Origin: DASPKS01 sp035628035
GTDB taxonomy: Bacteria > Bacteroidota > Rhodothermia > Rhodothermales > Rubricoccaceae
Reading direction: 5' to 3'
DNA: 23,444 bases
NCBI GenBank assembly: GCA_035628035.1
Contig: DASPKS010000232.1
Span: forward strand, 1-23,444
Below the pieces are notes generated by a model. It was not told where the DNA came from. It saw only the letters and a program-made list of their open reading frames with translations, and made no database searches. The position numbers and the translations under genes are program-made. Position 1 is the stretch's first letter; each line of letters begins with the position of its first letter. This document shows positions 8,129 through 15,936 of the stretch, piece after piece.

Positions 8129-9219
8129 CGCAGGCCCCCTCCCTGGCCAGCACTAGCCGTGGCCGGTGCGTTCGGATGCCGCATCACACGAGGCGCGAGG
8201 CAGAACGCAAGATCCTTCGCCGCACTACGCAGCCCGAGTCGTCCTGCCTTCCGTGACCCGTAGGAACCACCTCGAACCATCCCAAGAAAGCACGCCACCC
8301 TTCGGCCCGGCGTCTCCCCTTCGTACAGGGCCGCCCGCTCCGCGAAGGTCCGCGACCGGTTCGACAGGTACGCATGGAGGTGCCGCAGCCCTACCAGCCC
8401 CGGGTCGTTTGCCATGATCGCTTCCAGCACCCGCACTTCCTGCTGCCACCGGTCTGCGTAGTGCGCATACAGGGAGGCATCCGGGAGCCGCGTGTCCTGG
8501 AGCATCCCCCCCACGCGTTCAAGCGCCGGCGCAAAGGGTGCCTCTGTCGCCGTCACGTTCCGGGCGTGGACGCGGTAGTCGGCGAGCACCGCCGCGGTAT
8601 AGGCCACGCGGCCGATGCTCCGGGCCGTCCCGTAGGCGAGGAGGTCGTGGCCCATCAGGTTGCCGTGCTTCCGGAAGGCTTCGGCGTAGCGCTCCGCCGG
8701 CCAGGCGGCGAGGAGCCGGTCGGTGACGACTCGCTTGAAGACGAGCGCGAAGCCGGGCACGATCCCGTTCATCAGCACCGGCCCCATCCGCTCGACGGCG
8801 CCGTCGCGGGCGAAATCGGGATGCCGGCGGCCCCGTCGGGTTAGCGTCGCATCCACTACTTGGCCAGCGTGGATCGCCATCACCACGTCCGGATCGTCGA
8901 GCATTGCGAGGCACCGCTCCAGCTTCTCCGGGCGCCACACGTCGTCCTGATCGCAGAAGGCGAGGACGTCGCCCTCGGCCTGCCCGGCCGCGCGCAGGAA
9001 GTTCTCCGTGAACCCGAGGGTGCCGGGATTCCGGTGGACGCGCACCGGGAACGGCGCCGACCGGGCAAACGCCTCCACGATGCCGAGCGTCGCATCGGTG
9101 GAACCGTCGTCGGCGACGACCAGCTCGTGCGGGCGCGCCGTCTGCACGGTGAGACTGCCGAGCTGCTCGCCGAGGAACGCCTCGCCGTTGTAGGTAGCCA
9201 GCACGACCGATACCCGCAT
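8122..9219 (-). CDS. glycosyltransferase family 2 (rhamnosyltransferase-like)
   Basis: This 365-residue GT-A enzyme begins directly with the fold: MRVSVVLATYNGEAFLGEQL. It has VVADDGSTD at 34-42 and the CDQDDVW metal-site region at 89-95. That combination, with the length and the YNGEAFLGEQ loop, resembles dTDP-rhamnosyltransferases of the RfbF/RgpB type, though no rhamnose biosynthesis genes are in the window and the donor is uncertain. The DYRVHARN segment in the second half is common in GT2 acceptor domains. The ATG at 9219 follows the ABC transporter stop by 19 bases with a GGGGAA purine stretch ahead of it. The Gly/Ala-rich tail is short and probably disordered. It is a cytoplasmic or membrane-associated enzyme of glycan assembly. 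Confidence 0.9.
   Translation of the reverse strand: MRVSVVLATYNGEAFLGEQLGSLTVQTARPHELVVADDGSTDATLGIVEAFARSAPFPVRVHRNPGTLGFTENFLRAAGQAEGDVLAFCDQDDVWRPEKLERCLAMLDDPDVVMAIHAGQVVDATLTRRGRRHPDFARDGAVERMGPVLMNGIVPGFALVFKRVVTDRLLAAWPAERYAEAFRKHGNLMGHDLLAYGTARSIGRVAYTAAVLADYRVHARNVTATEAPFAPALERVGGMLQDTRLPDASLYAHYADRWQQEVRVLEAIMANDPGLVGLRHLHAYLSNRSRTFAERAALYEGETPGRRVACFLGMVRGGSYGSRKAGRLGLRSAAKDLAFCLAPRVMRHPNAPATASAGQGGGLRW
8135..8144 (-). promoter_or_regulatory. strong ribosome binding site for the GTG-started GT2
   Basis: The minus strand reads AGGGAGGGGG here, 6 bases before the GTG at 8128. It decides the start in the absence of any nearby in-frame ATG, and it lies within the 3' end of the upstream glycosyltransferase gene. 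Confidence 0.6.
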
Positions 9220-9238
9220 GGTCGTTCCCCGGGGCCGA

Positions 9239-10984
9239 TCAGGCAGCCGGGCTCTCCGCGTGGGCCTCCACCTCGACGATGGCTCCCCCCTGGAGGTGCA
9301 CCAGCAGGTCGCACGCGGCCACGGTGGTGCGGCGGTGCGCGATGATGAGGAGGGTGTGGGAGCCGCGGAGGTGCTCGATGGCCTCCATCACGGCGCGCTC
9401 GGTCTCGTGGTCGAGCGCGCTCGTGGCCTCGTCGAGCACGAGCACCTCGGGGCCGTGGTAGAGGGCGCGGGCGATGCCGATCCGCTGGCGCTGCCCCCCA
9501 GAGAGCCGCACGCCGCGCTCCCCCACGACGGTGTCGAGCCCATGCGGGAGCCGCTCGATGAACTCCTGCGCCTGGGCCGCCTCCACGGCCCGCCACACGG
9601 CCGCCTCGTCGATGGCCTCATCGGGGAGCCCGAAAGCGACGTTCCGGCGGATGGAGTCGTCCGAGAGGTAGACGTCCTGGGGGACGTACCCCACCTGCCG
9701 CTGCCATGCTCGCTCGCGCCCGCGGAGTTCGACGCCGTCGATGAGCACCCGGCCTGCCGTCGGCGCAAGGAGGCCGAGCACGACGTCGACGAGCGTGGTC
9801 TTCCCGGCGCCGGTACGGCCGACGAACCCGACGGCAGCCCCCTTTCGAATGGTGAGCGAGACGTCGCGGAGGACGGGCTCGACCGCCGTCGGGTACTGGA
9901 ACGTGACCCCCTCCAGGCGGATGTGCGCGCGGAACGGGAGCGGCGCGGGCGTCTCGTCCGACCCCGGCGCGATCTCGAGGAGGTCGCGGTAGACCGCGTC
10001 GATGGCGGCGCGCCCAAAGCGGAGGCCGTTGAGGGCCACCGTGACGCGGTTGAACGAGGGGATCATCCGCACCACCGCCACGGCGAGGAGGGCCAGCGTG
10101 GGCACGAGCGCGCTGAGGGCGCGGCCCTGCACGAGGAGGAGGGCGGCCACCCCGAGGAGGCCCGCAATGCCGACCGTCTCCAGCAGGAGCCGCGGCGTCT
10201 CCTGGAGGAGCTGGCGGACCCGCCCCGCGTGGGCGTAGCGGTCGGAGGCGCGGCTGAACGCGTCGAGGAACGTCCGCTCGCGCCCGAGCACCTTCGTGAC
10301 CTTGATCCCTCCCAGCCCCTCGTTGACGATCTGGATCATCTCGAGTCGGGCCTTGTGCATCTCCTGCCCGTGGTGGAACGTCTTCCGGCGCAGGAGCCGC
10401 AGGAAGATCGCCGAGGCCCCGCCGAGGATGAGGAATGCGACGACCGACGTGACCGGCTCGACCCAGAAGAGGAGGAGGAGCACGGCCCCGACGGTGAGCC
10501 CGTCCATGACGAGGAGGATCAGCGGCATGAGCGCCGACCCCACGACCTCCATCGCGTCGGTGTTGGCGTTTCGGAGGAGCTCGGCGGTGTTCCGCTGGAG
10601 GTGGAAGGGGTACGGGCTGTAGAGGTAGCGGTGCAGCAGCCGCCGCGCGAGGTGGACCTGCCGCCCGAAGACGTACCGCGCCTGCAGCCAGGAGAGCCCG
10701 GCGAGGTAGGCGTTCTTCAGCAAGAAGAGGGTGAAGAGCACGACCGCCCCGGCGAGGATGAGCGCTTCCGTGGTGTCGAAGCCGAGCGCCGCCGCTGCCT
10801 GCGCCGCCAGCGGGACGCGCTGGATCGAAGTGGGGTCCGTGAGCAGCGCCACGAACGCCGGGATGGCGCCCACGCCGAGCATCTCCAGCGCGGCCCCCCC
10901 CGTCATCAGCCCGAGCAGCACGAGGGCGTGGCGCTGCTCGCGCGGCGTCAGGAGGTGGCGGAGCTTGCGGATGAGGTCAAGCAT
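9239..10984 (-). CDS. ABC exporter with fused ATPase, PglK/MsbA-like glycan flippase
   Basis: This 581-residue half-transporter has an N-terminal membrane domain (hydrophobic segments near 21-45, 75-98, 145-170, 172-195, 268-285 and 288-306) and a C-terminal ATPase. The ATPase carries Walker A GRTGAGKT at 389-396, Q-loop Q436, signature LSGGQ at 494-498, Walker B VLVLDEA at 514-520 and switch His550. The layout is that of homodimeric type IV ABC exporters. The cluster contains sugar-amine genes and many glycosyltransferases, which makes a PglK-like role likely: ATP-driven flipping of a lipid-linked oligosaccharide from the cytoplasmic to the periplasmic face. The substrate is inferred from context. 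The ATG overlaps the upstream GT4 stop by 8 bases (ATGCTTGA). No Wzx-type flippase is visible. Confidence 0.93.
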   Translation of the reverse strand: MLDLIRKLRHLLTPREQRHALVLLGLMTGGAALEMLGVGAIPAFVALLTDPTSIQRVPLAAQAAAALGFDTTEALILAGAVVLFTLFLLKNAYLAGLSWLQARYVFGRQVHLARRLLHRYLYSPYPFHLQRNTAELLRNANTDAMEVVGSALMPLILLVMDGLTVGAVLLLLFWVEPVTSVVAFLILGGASAIFLRLLRRKTFHHGQEMHKARLEMIQIVNEGLGGIKVTKVLGRERTFLDAFSRASDRYAHAGRVRQLLQETPRLLLETVGIAGLLGVAALLLVQGRALSALVPTLALLAVAVVRMIPSFNRVTVALNGLRFGRAAIDAVYRDLLEIAPGSDETPAPLPFRAHIRLEGVTFQYPTAVEPVLRDVSLTIRKGAAVGFVGRTGAGKTTLVDVVLGLLAPTAGRVLIDGVELRGRERAWQRQVGYVPQDVYLSDDSIRRNVAFGLPDEAIDEAAVWRAVEAAQAQEFIERLPHGLDTVVGERGVRLSGGQRQRIGIARALYHGPEVLVLDEATSALDHETERAVMEAIEHLRGSHTLLIIAHRRTTVAACDLLVHLQGGAIVEVEAHAESPAA

Positions 10985-12125
10985 GAGCCCGTTCAGGGGA
11001 GATCGGAGTGCCCTTGCGGACGCTCAGTGCCGGTGTCGGGAGGGCGGGCGTGGCGGAGAGGAGCCCATGCCAGCGGGCGCGGAAGCGGGAGACGCTGAAG
11101 GTATCGAGGCCGGCGGGCACCCGTCCACCGGCGCGAGCAAACGCGCGGCGAAGCCCGGCGAGAAGCGCAGCCCGATCCTCGGGGTCTACGACCTCGCCCA
11201 TCCTGCCATCCGAGACGGCCTCGCGCGAGGCGTCGGCCGACGAAGCGACGACGGGGATGCCGCACGCGAGGGCTTCGAGGTAGACGATGCCGAACCCCTC
11301 CCCCCGACCCGGCATGGCGAACACGTCGGCGAGCCGGTAGTGATCGGCCTTCTCGCCGTCAGGGACATAGCCCGCGAACACGACGTGGTCGGCGACGCCG
11401 AGCGCGCGGGCCTTCGCTTCAAGCCGCGGGCGGTCGTCGCCGTCGCCCACGACGAGCCAGGCTAGGCGGCCCTCCTCCTTAGCGAGCGCGGGCAGTACGT
11501 CCAGCAGCTCGTCGTGGCCCTTGTAGCGCTCGCGCGCGTCCATGCGGCCGAGCGTGAGAATCACCTTCTTCCCTTCCAGCCCGTAGCGGGCGACGAGGTC
11601 AGGCCGCTTCGGCCCCGGCCCGTAGGCTCCGAGGTCGATCGCGTTGGGGATGACGCGCGCGCGGGCCTCCCCCACGCCGCTCCACGCGAGGAACCGCCGC
11701 CGCGTGAAGCTGCTCACGGCGACGATCTCATCGACCCGGCGAAGCATCCGTTTGACCACCTCCCCACGCGGCGTCCAGGCTTCGATTCCATGCACGACGA
11801 GGAGGAGCCGGGCCCGATGGCGCACCGCGGCGAGCACCGCCAGCGGCAGCAGGTTCAGGTGTCCGCAGACGACGGTCTCAAACGTGCTGCGCCAGAGGCC
11901 GAGCGCCAAGAGCGCCTGCAGGTATGCGGCTTTGCCGCGCGCCGCAGCGGTGACGTAGGTCAGCCCGTCCGGAAGAAGACCAGGTGGCTCCACGACGAGG
12001 CGAGGCAGGGCGACGACCTCCGCCACCTGCGGTGCGATGCACAGCGCGTCCAGGAGGTGGCGGTTGTGCTGCGCGATGCCGCCGCGCCCGCCGTAAGCAT
12101 CCGTGACGAGTGCGAGAATCCTCAT
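10977..12125 (-). CDS. glycosyltransferase family 4
   Basis: This 382-residue GT-B enzyme starts MRILALVTDAYGGRGGIAQHN, where the Gly-rich loop after strand 1 is typical of GT4. It has LLVVHGIEAW at 108-117, GRMDARERYKGHD at 193-205 at the start of the donor domain, and the E-x7-E motif in GEGFGIVYLEA (E276 and E284). It is a retaining, nucleotide-sugar-dependent transferase with unknown specificity. The open frame extends to 12203, but the ATG at 12125 fits the domain start and overlaps the asparagine-synthase stop as ATGA; the extra upstream residues are Gly/Arg-rich with no homology-like pattern. No membrane helices are evident. It probably acts on an early step of the lipid-linked glycan. 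Confidence 0.92.
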   Translation of the reverse strand: MRILALVTDAYGGRGGIAQHNRHLLDALCIAPQVAEVVALPRLVVEPPGLLPDGLTYVTAAARGKAAYLQALLALGLWRSTFETVVCGHLNLLPLAVLAAVRHRARLLLVVHGIEAWTPRGEVVKRMLRRVDEIVAVSSFTRRRFLAWSGVGEARARVIPNAIDLGAYGPGPKRPDLVARYGLEGKKVILTLGRMDARERYKGHDELLDVLPALAKEEGRLAWLVVGDGDDRPRLEAKARALGVADHVVFAGYVPDGEKADHYRLADVFAMPGRGEGFGIVYLEALACGIPVVASSADASREAVSDGRMGEVVDPEDRAALLAGLRRAFARAGGRVPAGLDTFSVSRFRARWHGLLSATPALPTPALSVRKGTPISPERAHA

Positions 12126-13897
12126 GGGGCCGTGTACGCCGCGTAGACCGTTCGGGCCCACCCGCGGAGCCCACGCTCGGCTGGCGCTGCCCCCCCCGCC
12201 CACAGCCAGTCGCGGATGGGGACCTGGAAGCCAGTCTTAGGGCGACGTTGGAGGGCCTCCGGGAGCGGGCGGGCGGGCGTAGCCGCCATCGCCTGCTTCC
12301 CCACGCCGGGATGCGCCGCGCGAAGGGGGGCGACGCGGCGGAGCAGCGTCCAGTCCACGAGGGGCGTGCGCACCTCCACACCGTGCGCCATCCCGGCCCA
12401 GTCGGTATCGCGCAGGAGCTGGTTCCGGAGGTACCAGCACGACTCCAACGCCGTCACCTTCAGCGCGGGGACCGTGACCGAACCCGCGGTTTCGGCGAGG
12501 CGCTCGCGCGGAGCGAGGACGGCGAGCCCCTCCCGCGCGAAGTCCGCACCGAGCACCTGCGGCAGCTCCCACGGCATGAAGAGCGCGCGGCGCAGGAGGT
12601 ATGCCCCCGCGTAGTCCGACCCATATTCGAGGAGGCCCGCTGCCTTCGGAGAGGTGAGCCGGGCGGCGAGCGGGGCGGCGAGGGTCCGTACCCCCCGGCC
12701 CGCCCCCACGGGCACGCGGCGCGCAGCCCGGACGAGACGGGGGACCTGCCGGAAGCTGGGGTAGCCGCCGAAGAGCTCGTCGCCGCCGACGCCGGAGAGC
12801 GCCACCTTGAGGCCCGCCTCGCGCGCGGCCCGGCTGACGAAGTAGGTGTTCACCCCGTCGAGGGTGGGCTGGTCCATCTGGTCGAGGACGTGCGCGCGGG
12901 CCTCCCCGAAGTCGTCGCGCGTGACCCAGACCGTCGTATGATGCGCGCCGAGATACTCGGCGAGGGCCTCGGCGAGGGGGACCTCGTCGTTCGCGGTGCC
13001 CCGGTACTCGGCGAAGCCGAGCGTGACCGTCCGGGGCGCGGAGCCGCTCTCCGCCGCGAGGGCCGCGACGGTGGCGGAGTCGAGCCCGGCCGAGAGGAAC
13101 ACGCCCACGGGCACGTCGGCCACGAGGTGGTGGCGGACGCTGTCGAGCAGCGCGTCGCGCAGTTCCTCCCGGGCGTCAGCCTTCGACCCCGCCCGCTCCG
13201 ACGCCGTGAGGACCTCGGGGATCGACGCGAAGGGCTCTGGTGCGCGGGGCGGACCCGCATCCACCCAGAGGGAGTGCCCCGCGGGGAGCGCGCGGATCCC
13301 GCGGTAGAGCGTGAACGGCTCGGGGACGTGGCCCCAGAGGAAGAAGCCCGCGTGGCCGGCCGGCTCCTCGGCCGTGTCCACCCTGCCGCCTGCGAGGAGC
13401 GCCTTCACCTGCGAAGCCGCGTGGAATTGGCGCCCGTCGTCCGCGACGTAGAGCGGCTTGATGCCGTAGGGGTCGCGGGCGAGGAGGAGCCCCCGCTTCT
13501 CCGCGTCCCAGAGCACGAAGGCGTACATCCCCCTGAGGCGGTGGACCACGTCGGCCCCATACCGGCGGTAGCCGTGGAGGAGCACCTCGGTGTCGGACGC
13601 CGTGCGGAAGACGCACCCGTCCTCTTCGAGCGCCGCGCGGAGCGCGCGGTAGTTGTAGAGCTCCCCGTTGAGCGCGACGACGAGGCGGCCGTCCGCGCTC
13701 GCCATCGGCTGGGCCGCTTCCTCCGAGAGGTCGATGATGGCGAGGCGGCGGTGGGCCAGGGCAGCGCGGCCGTCGGGGGCGACCCACGTGCCTTCTCCGT
13801 CGGGGCCTCGCGAGGCTATGCGGTCCGTCATTCGCGCGAGGGCTGCGCGGTCAACGCCGTGGCCGGTGCGGTCGAGGAGCGCGGCGAGCCCGCACAT
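12122..13897 (-). CDS. asnB: asparagine synthase (glutamine-hydrolysing)-type amidotransferase
   Basis: This 591-residue enzyme has an N-terminal class II glutaminase domain with nucleophile Cys2 (MCGLAALL), HRRLAIIDLS at 49-58, NGELYNYR at 77-84 and the SDTEV loop at 101-105. The C-terminal synthetase domain has the PP-loop LSAGLDS at 268-274 and GVGGDELFGGYP around 375-386. The family transfers glutamine-derived ammonia to an adenylated carboxylate. In glycan clusters such enzymes (for example WbpS-like proteins) are thought to amidate uronic acids instead of aspartate. The gene directly follows a UDP-sugar C6 dehydrogenase that would make the carboxylate, so sugar amidation is the favoured inference here. 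Free asparagine synthesis cannot be excluded from sequence alone. It starts 20 bases after the dehydrogenase stop. Confidence 0.94.
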   Translation of the reverse strand: MCGLAALLDRTGHGVDRAALARMTDRIASRGPDGEGTWVAPDGRAALAHRRLAIIDLSEEAAQPMASADGRLVVALNGELYNYRALRAALEEDGCVFRTASDTEVLLHGYRRYGADVVHRLRGMYAFVLWDAEKRGLLLARDPYGIKPLYVADDGRQFHAASQVKALLAGGRVDTAEEPAGHAGFFLWGHVPEPFTLYRGIRALPAGHSLWVDAGPPRAPEPFASIPEVLTASERAGSKADAREELRDALLDSVRHHLVADVPVGVFLSAGLDSATVAALAAESGSAPRTVTLGFAEYRGTANDEVPLAEALAEYLGAHHTTVWVTRDDFGEARAHVLDQMDQPTLDGVNTYFVSRAAREAGLKVALSGVGGDELFGGYPSFRQVPRLVRAARRVPVGAGRGVRTLAAPLAARLTSPKAAGLLEYGSDYAGAYLLRRALFMPWELPQVLGADFAREGLAVLAPRERLAETAGSVTVPALKVTALESCWYLRNQLLRDTDWAGMAHGVEVRTPLVDWTLLRRVAPLRAAHPGVGKQAMAATPARPLPEALQRRPKTGFQVPIRDWLWAGGAAPAERGLRGWARTVYAAYTAP

Positions 13898-13917
13898 GGC
13901 GCGTACGCCCTAAGGGG

Positions 13918-15297
13918 TCAGACGAGGGATGGATCGAAGGCCGTCTGCTCCTGCCCGGAGAGGCCGACGACGCGGGCCCGACCGGGGAACCGACGCATCA
14001 CGCCACGGCTGTCCACGACGAGCCGGGCGCCCTCTGCCACGCGTGCGTAGTCCACCGCCGTGTGGTCCGTCACGATGACGACGGCATCACTCTCGCGGAG
14101 AATTTCGTCGGTAAGGGCAACGCTGTGGAGGGGGAGCCCCTTGAGTGGGGTGTGGCCGTCGTCGGCGATGGCGGGGCAGAAGGGGTCGTGGTAAGAAACC
14201 TCCGCGCCCTTCTCCTGGAGGAGACGGATGACCTCGAGGCCGGGGCTCTCGCGGAGGTCGTCGACGTCGCGCTTGTAAGCGACGCCGAGGACGAGCACGC
14301 GGCTGCCGCGGAGCGCCTTCGCCTCGTCGTTGAGCGCGTCGACCACCTTGCGCACGACGAACGCCGGCATCTCGGCGTTGATCTCGCTGGCCAGCTCGAT
14401 GAGGCGCGTCTTGTAGGCGAGCGCGCGCATCTTCCACGCGAGGTAGTGGGGGTCGAGCGGGATGCAGTGGCCGCCGAGGCCGGGCCCCGGCGTGAACGGC
14501 ATGAACCCGAACGGCTTCGTGGCGGCGGCCTCGATCACCTCCCACACGTCTACGCCCAGCTTCTCGCACGCCTGCGCGAGCTCGTTGGCGAGGGCGATGT
14601 TGACGAGGCGGAAGGTGTTCTCGTACACCTTCGTGAGCTCGGCCGCCTCGACGCTGGAGACGGGCACGAGCGCGTCGAAGACGGCGCCGTAGAGGGCGGT
14701 GCCGGCGTGGGCGCAGGCCTCGGTGACGCCGCCGAGCACCTTCGGGGTGTTCCTCGTGTGCCACGTGGGGTTGCCGGGGTCCACCCGCTCGGGCGAGTAG
14801 CACAGGAAGAAGTCGGTGCCACCCTTGAGCCCGCTCTCCTCTAGGACCGGGAGCACCACCTCGCGCGTGGTGCCGGGGAACGTCGTGCTCTCCAGCACGA
14901 CGAGCATCCCCGGCCGGAGCGCCTCCTGCACGACGCCCGCCGCGGCGAGGACGTAACTGAGGTCAGGGTCCTTCAGCTTGTTGAGCGGCGTGGGGACGCA
15001 GATGAGGACGGCGTCGCAGGCGGCGAGGGCGAAGGGGTCGTCGGTGGCCGTGAGCAGGCCGCCCGCGACGAGGGGGGCAACGCGAGCAGGAGGCACGTCG
15101 CGGACGTGGCTCTCGCCGGCAGCGAGGCCGCGCACGACGAGCGGGTTCACGTCGTAGCCCACGACGGGGAACCCCGCCTCGGCCACCTCGACGGCGAGGG
15201 GGAGCCCGACGTACCCCAGCCCCATTACGCCGACGCGAGCTGAGCGGTCGACGACGCGGTCGAGGAAGGCGGTGAGCGGTGAGCGTTCAGCGGTCAT
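13918..15297 (-). CDS. UDP-sugar C6 dehydrogenase (UDP-N-acetylhexosamine / UDP-glucose type)
   Basis: This 458-residue NAD-dependent oxidoreductase performs a double oxidation of the C6 hydroxyl of a UDP-hexose to a uronic acid. It has the Rossmann motif VGVMGLGYVGLPLA (22-35), ESTTFPGTT at 136-144, the central VYENTFRLVNIA around 224-235, and the catalytic-Cys loop GPGLGGHCIPLDP at 271-283 (C278). This motif spelling and the length fit the WbpA/WbpO/TviB branch (UDP-GlcNAc or UDP-GalNAc dehydrogenases) better than plain UDP-glucose dehydrogenase. Substrate choice remains inference. The ATG at 15297 is preferred; an in-frame GTG at 15315 would add six residues. The downstream amidotransferase could use its product. 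The ~100 bases ahead of it contain a hairpin and no gene. Confidence 0.93.
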   Translation of the reverse strand: MTAERSPLTAFLDRVVDRSARVGVMGLGYVGLPLAVEVAEAGFPVVGYDVNPLVVRGLAAGESHVRDVPPARVAPLVAGGLLTATDDPFALAACDAVLICVPTPLNKLKDPDLSYVLAAAGVVQEALRPGMLVVLESTTFPGTTREVVLPVLEESGLKGGTDFFLCYSPERVDPGNPTWHTRNTPKVLGGVTEACAHAGTALYGAVFDALVPVSSVEAAELTKVYENTFRLVNIALANELAQACEKLGVDVWEVIEAAATKPFGFMPFTPGPGLGGHCIPLDPHYLAWKMRALAYKTRLIELASEINAEMPAFVVRKVVDALNDEAKALRGSRVLVLGVAYKRDVDDLRESPGLEVIRLLQEKGAEVSYHDPFCPAIADDGHTPLKGLPLHSVALTDEILRESDAVVIVTDHTAVDYARVAEGARLVVDSRGVMRRFPGRARVVGLSGQEQTAFDPSLV

Positions 15298-15325
15298 TCC
15301 GGAGAGGTCTGGCACGGCTTCGCCC

Positions 15326-15350
15326 CGTCAGTCCCATCGCGGGCCTGACG
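15326..15350 (-). promoter_or_regulatory. hairpin in the leader between the NusG-like gene and the dehydrogenase
   Basis: An inverted repeat reads CGTCAG, one mismatched base, CCC, a 5-base loop, GGG, one base, CTGACG. It therefore has a 6 bp lower stem, a 1x1 internal mismatch and a 3 bp upper stem. It sits about 30-55 bases ahead of the dehydrogenase ATG and 45 bases after the NusG-like gene stop, in the longest gap inside the operon. No U-tract follows on either strand, so it is not an ordinary intrinsic terminator. Specialised NusG paralogs such as LoaP bind a leader RNA hairpin downstream of their own gene, so a recognition role is possible; this is inference. Confidence 0.4.
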
Positions 15351-15394
15351 AGGAAGAACAAGGAGGTTGTGTGGCGCCGCGCGAACGCGACGGG

Positions 15395-15931
15395 TCACGC
15401 CGCCGCGCTCAGACCCGCGACGGGGCGGAGCGCCCAGTCGGCCGGGAGGTGCACGCGGACGGCATGCCGGATGGAGGGCACCTCCACGAGGAGGTAGTGC
15501 GCACGGGGGTGCGCGAGGACGCGGCCGTGGAGCCCGGCCAGCGGCCCCCGGCTCACGTAGACCGCCGCGCCCGGCGGGAAGGCCTGCTGCGTGAGGACGT
15601 CGAGCTTGTCGGGGACGGCCATCAGCGCCTGGAGGCTGGCGATCTCCCCCTCCCCCACCTCGACGATCCGCCCGCCGGAGGTAAGGCACCGCACGACGGC
15701 GTCGTCTTGGAGGACGGCGAGGCGCCCGCGCTCCTCGACCCGGGCGAAGAGGTAGCCGGGGAAGAGCGGGTCCTCGACCCACTGCCGGCGGTCCGACCAC
15801 TGCCGGAGGGCCCGGCGGAAGGGGAGGAACACCTCGTGCCCGGCGGCGGCCAAGCGCGCCGCTGCCTTCTTCTCCGTCCGTGGGCGGAGGTAAAAGGCGC
15901 GCCAGCAGCGGCGAGCGGGAGCGGCAGGCAC
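15395..15931 (-). CDS. NusG-like transcription antiterminator (UpxY/RfaH/LoaP type)
   Basis: This 178-residue protein has an N-terminal NGN domain (residues ~10-110), opening CWRAFYLRPRTEKKAAARL and containing EDPLFPGYLFAR (53-64), a signature of NusG relatives. A C-terminal KOW-type segment covers about 118-145 (PPGAAVYVSRGPLAGLHGRVL). It lacks the acidic insert and ribosome-binding features of a housekeeping NusG. Paralogs of this size at the head of polysaccharide operons (UpxY in Bacteroides, RfaH, LoaP) ride on RNA polymerase and suppress termination across the long operon. It likely does the same for the ~15 kb of genes downstream. The frame is open to 16018, but the GTG at 15931, 5 bases after the SLBB gene stop, places the start just before the domain; the upstream residues are antisense-like. 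Start confidence is moderate. Confidence 0.88.
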   Translation of the reverse strand: MPAAPARRCWRAFYLRPRTEKKAAARLAAAGHEVFLPFRRALRQWSDRRQWVEDPLFPGYLFARVEERGRLAVLQDDAVVRCLTSGGRIVEVGEGEIASLQALMAVPDKLDVLTQQAFPPGAAVYVSRGPLAGLHGRVLAHPRAHYLLVEVPSIRHAVRVHLPADWALRPVAGLSAAA

Positions 15932-15936
15932 GGCGC

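Noticed and set aside
9218..11098. A plus-strand open frame of 626 codons antisense to the ABC exporter
   Set aside because: It is Glu/His/Arg-rich without motifs, and the opposite strand has complete Walker and signature motifs.
12126..12203. Upstream extension of the GT4 frame beyond the ATG at 12125
   Set aside because: It lies inside the asparagine-synthase gene. The ATGA overlap and the domain start fit 12125.
12110..14050. A plus-strand open frame of 646 codons antisense to the asparagine-synthase gene
   Set aside because: It is a shadow of a highly GC-rich gene; no recognisable protein features.
15326..15350. Reading the leader hairpin as an intrinsic terminator
   Set aside because: There is no U-tract after the stem on either strand, and the genes on both sides run in the same direction in one operon.
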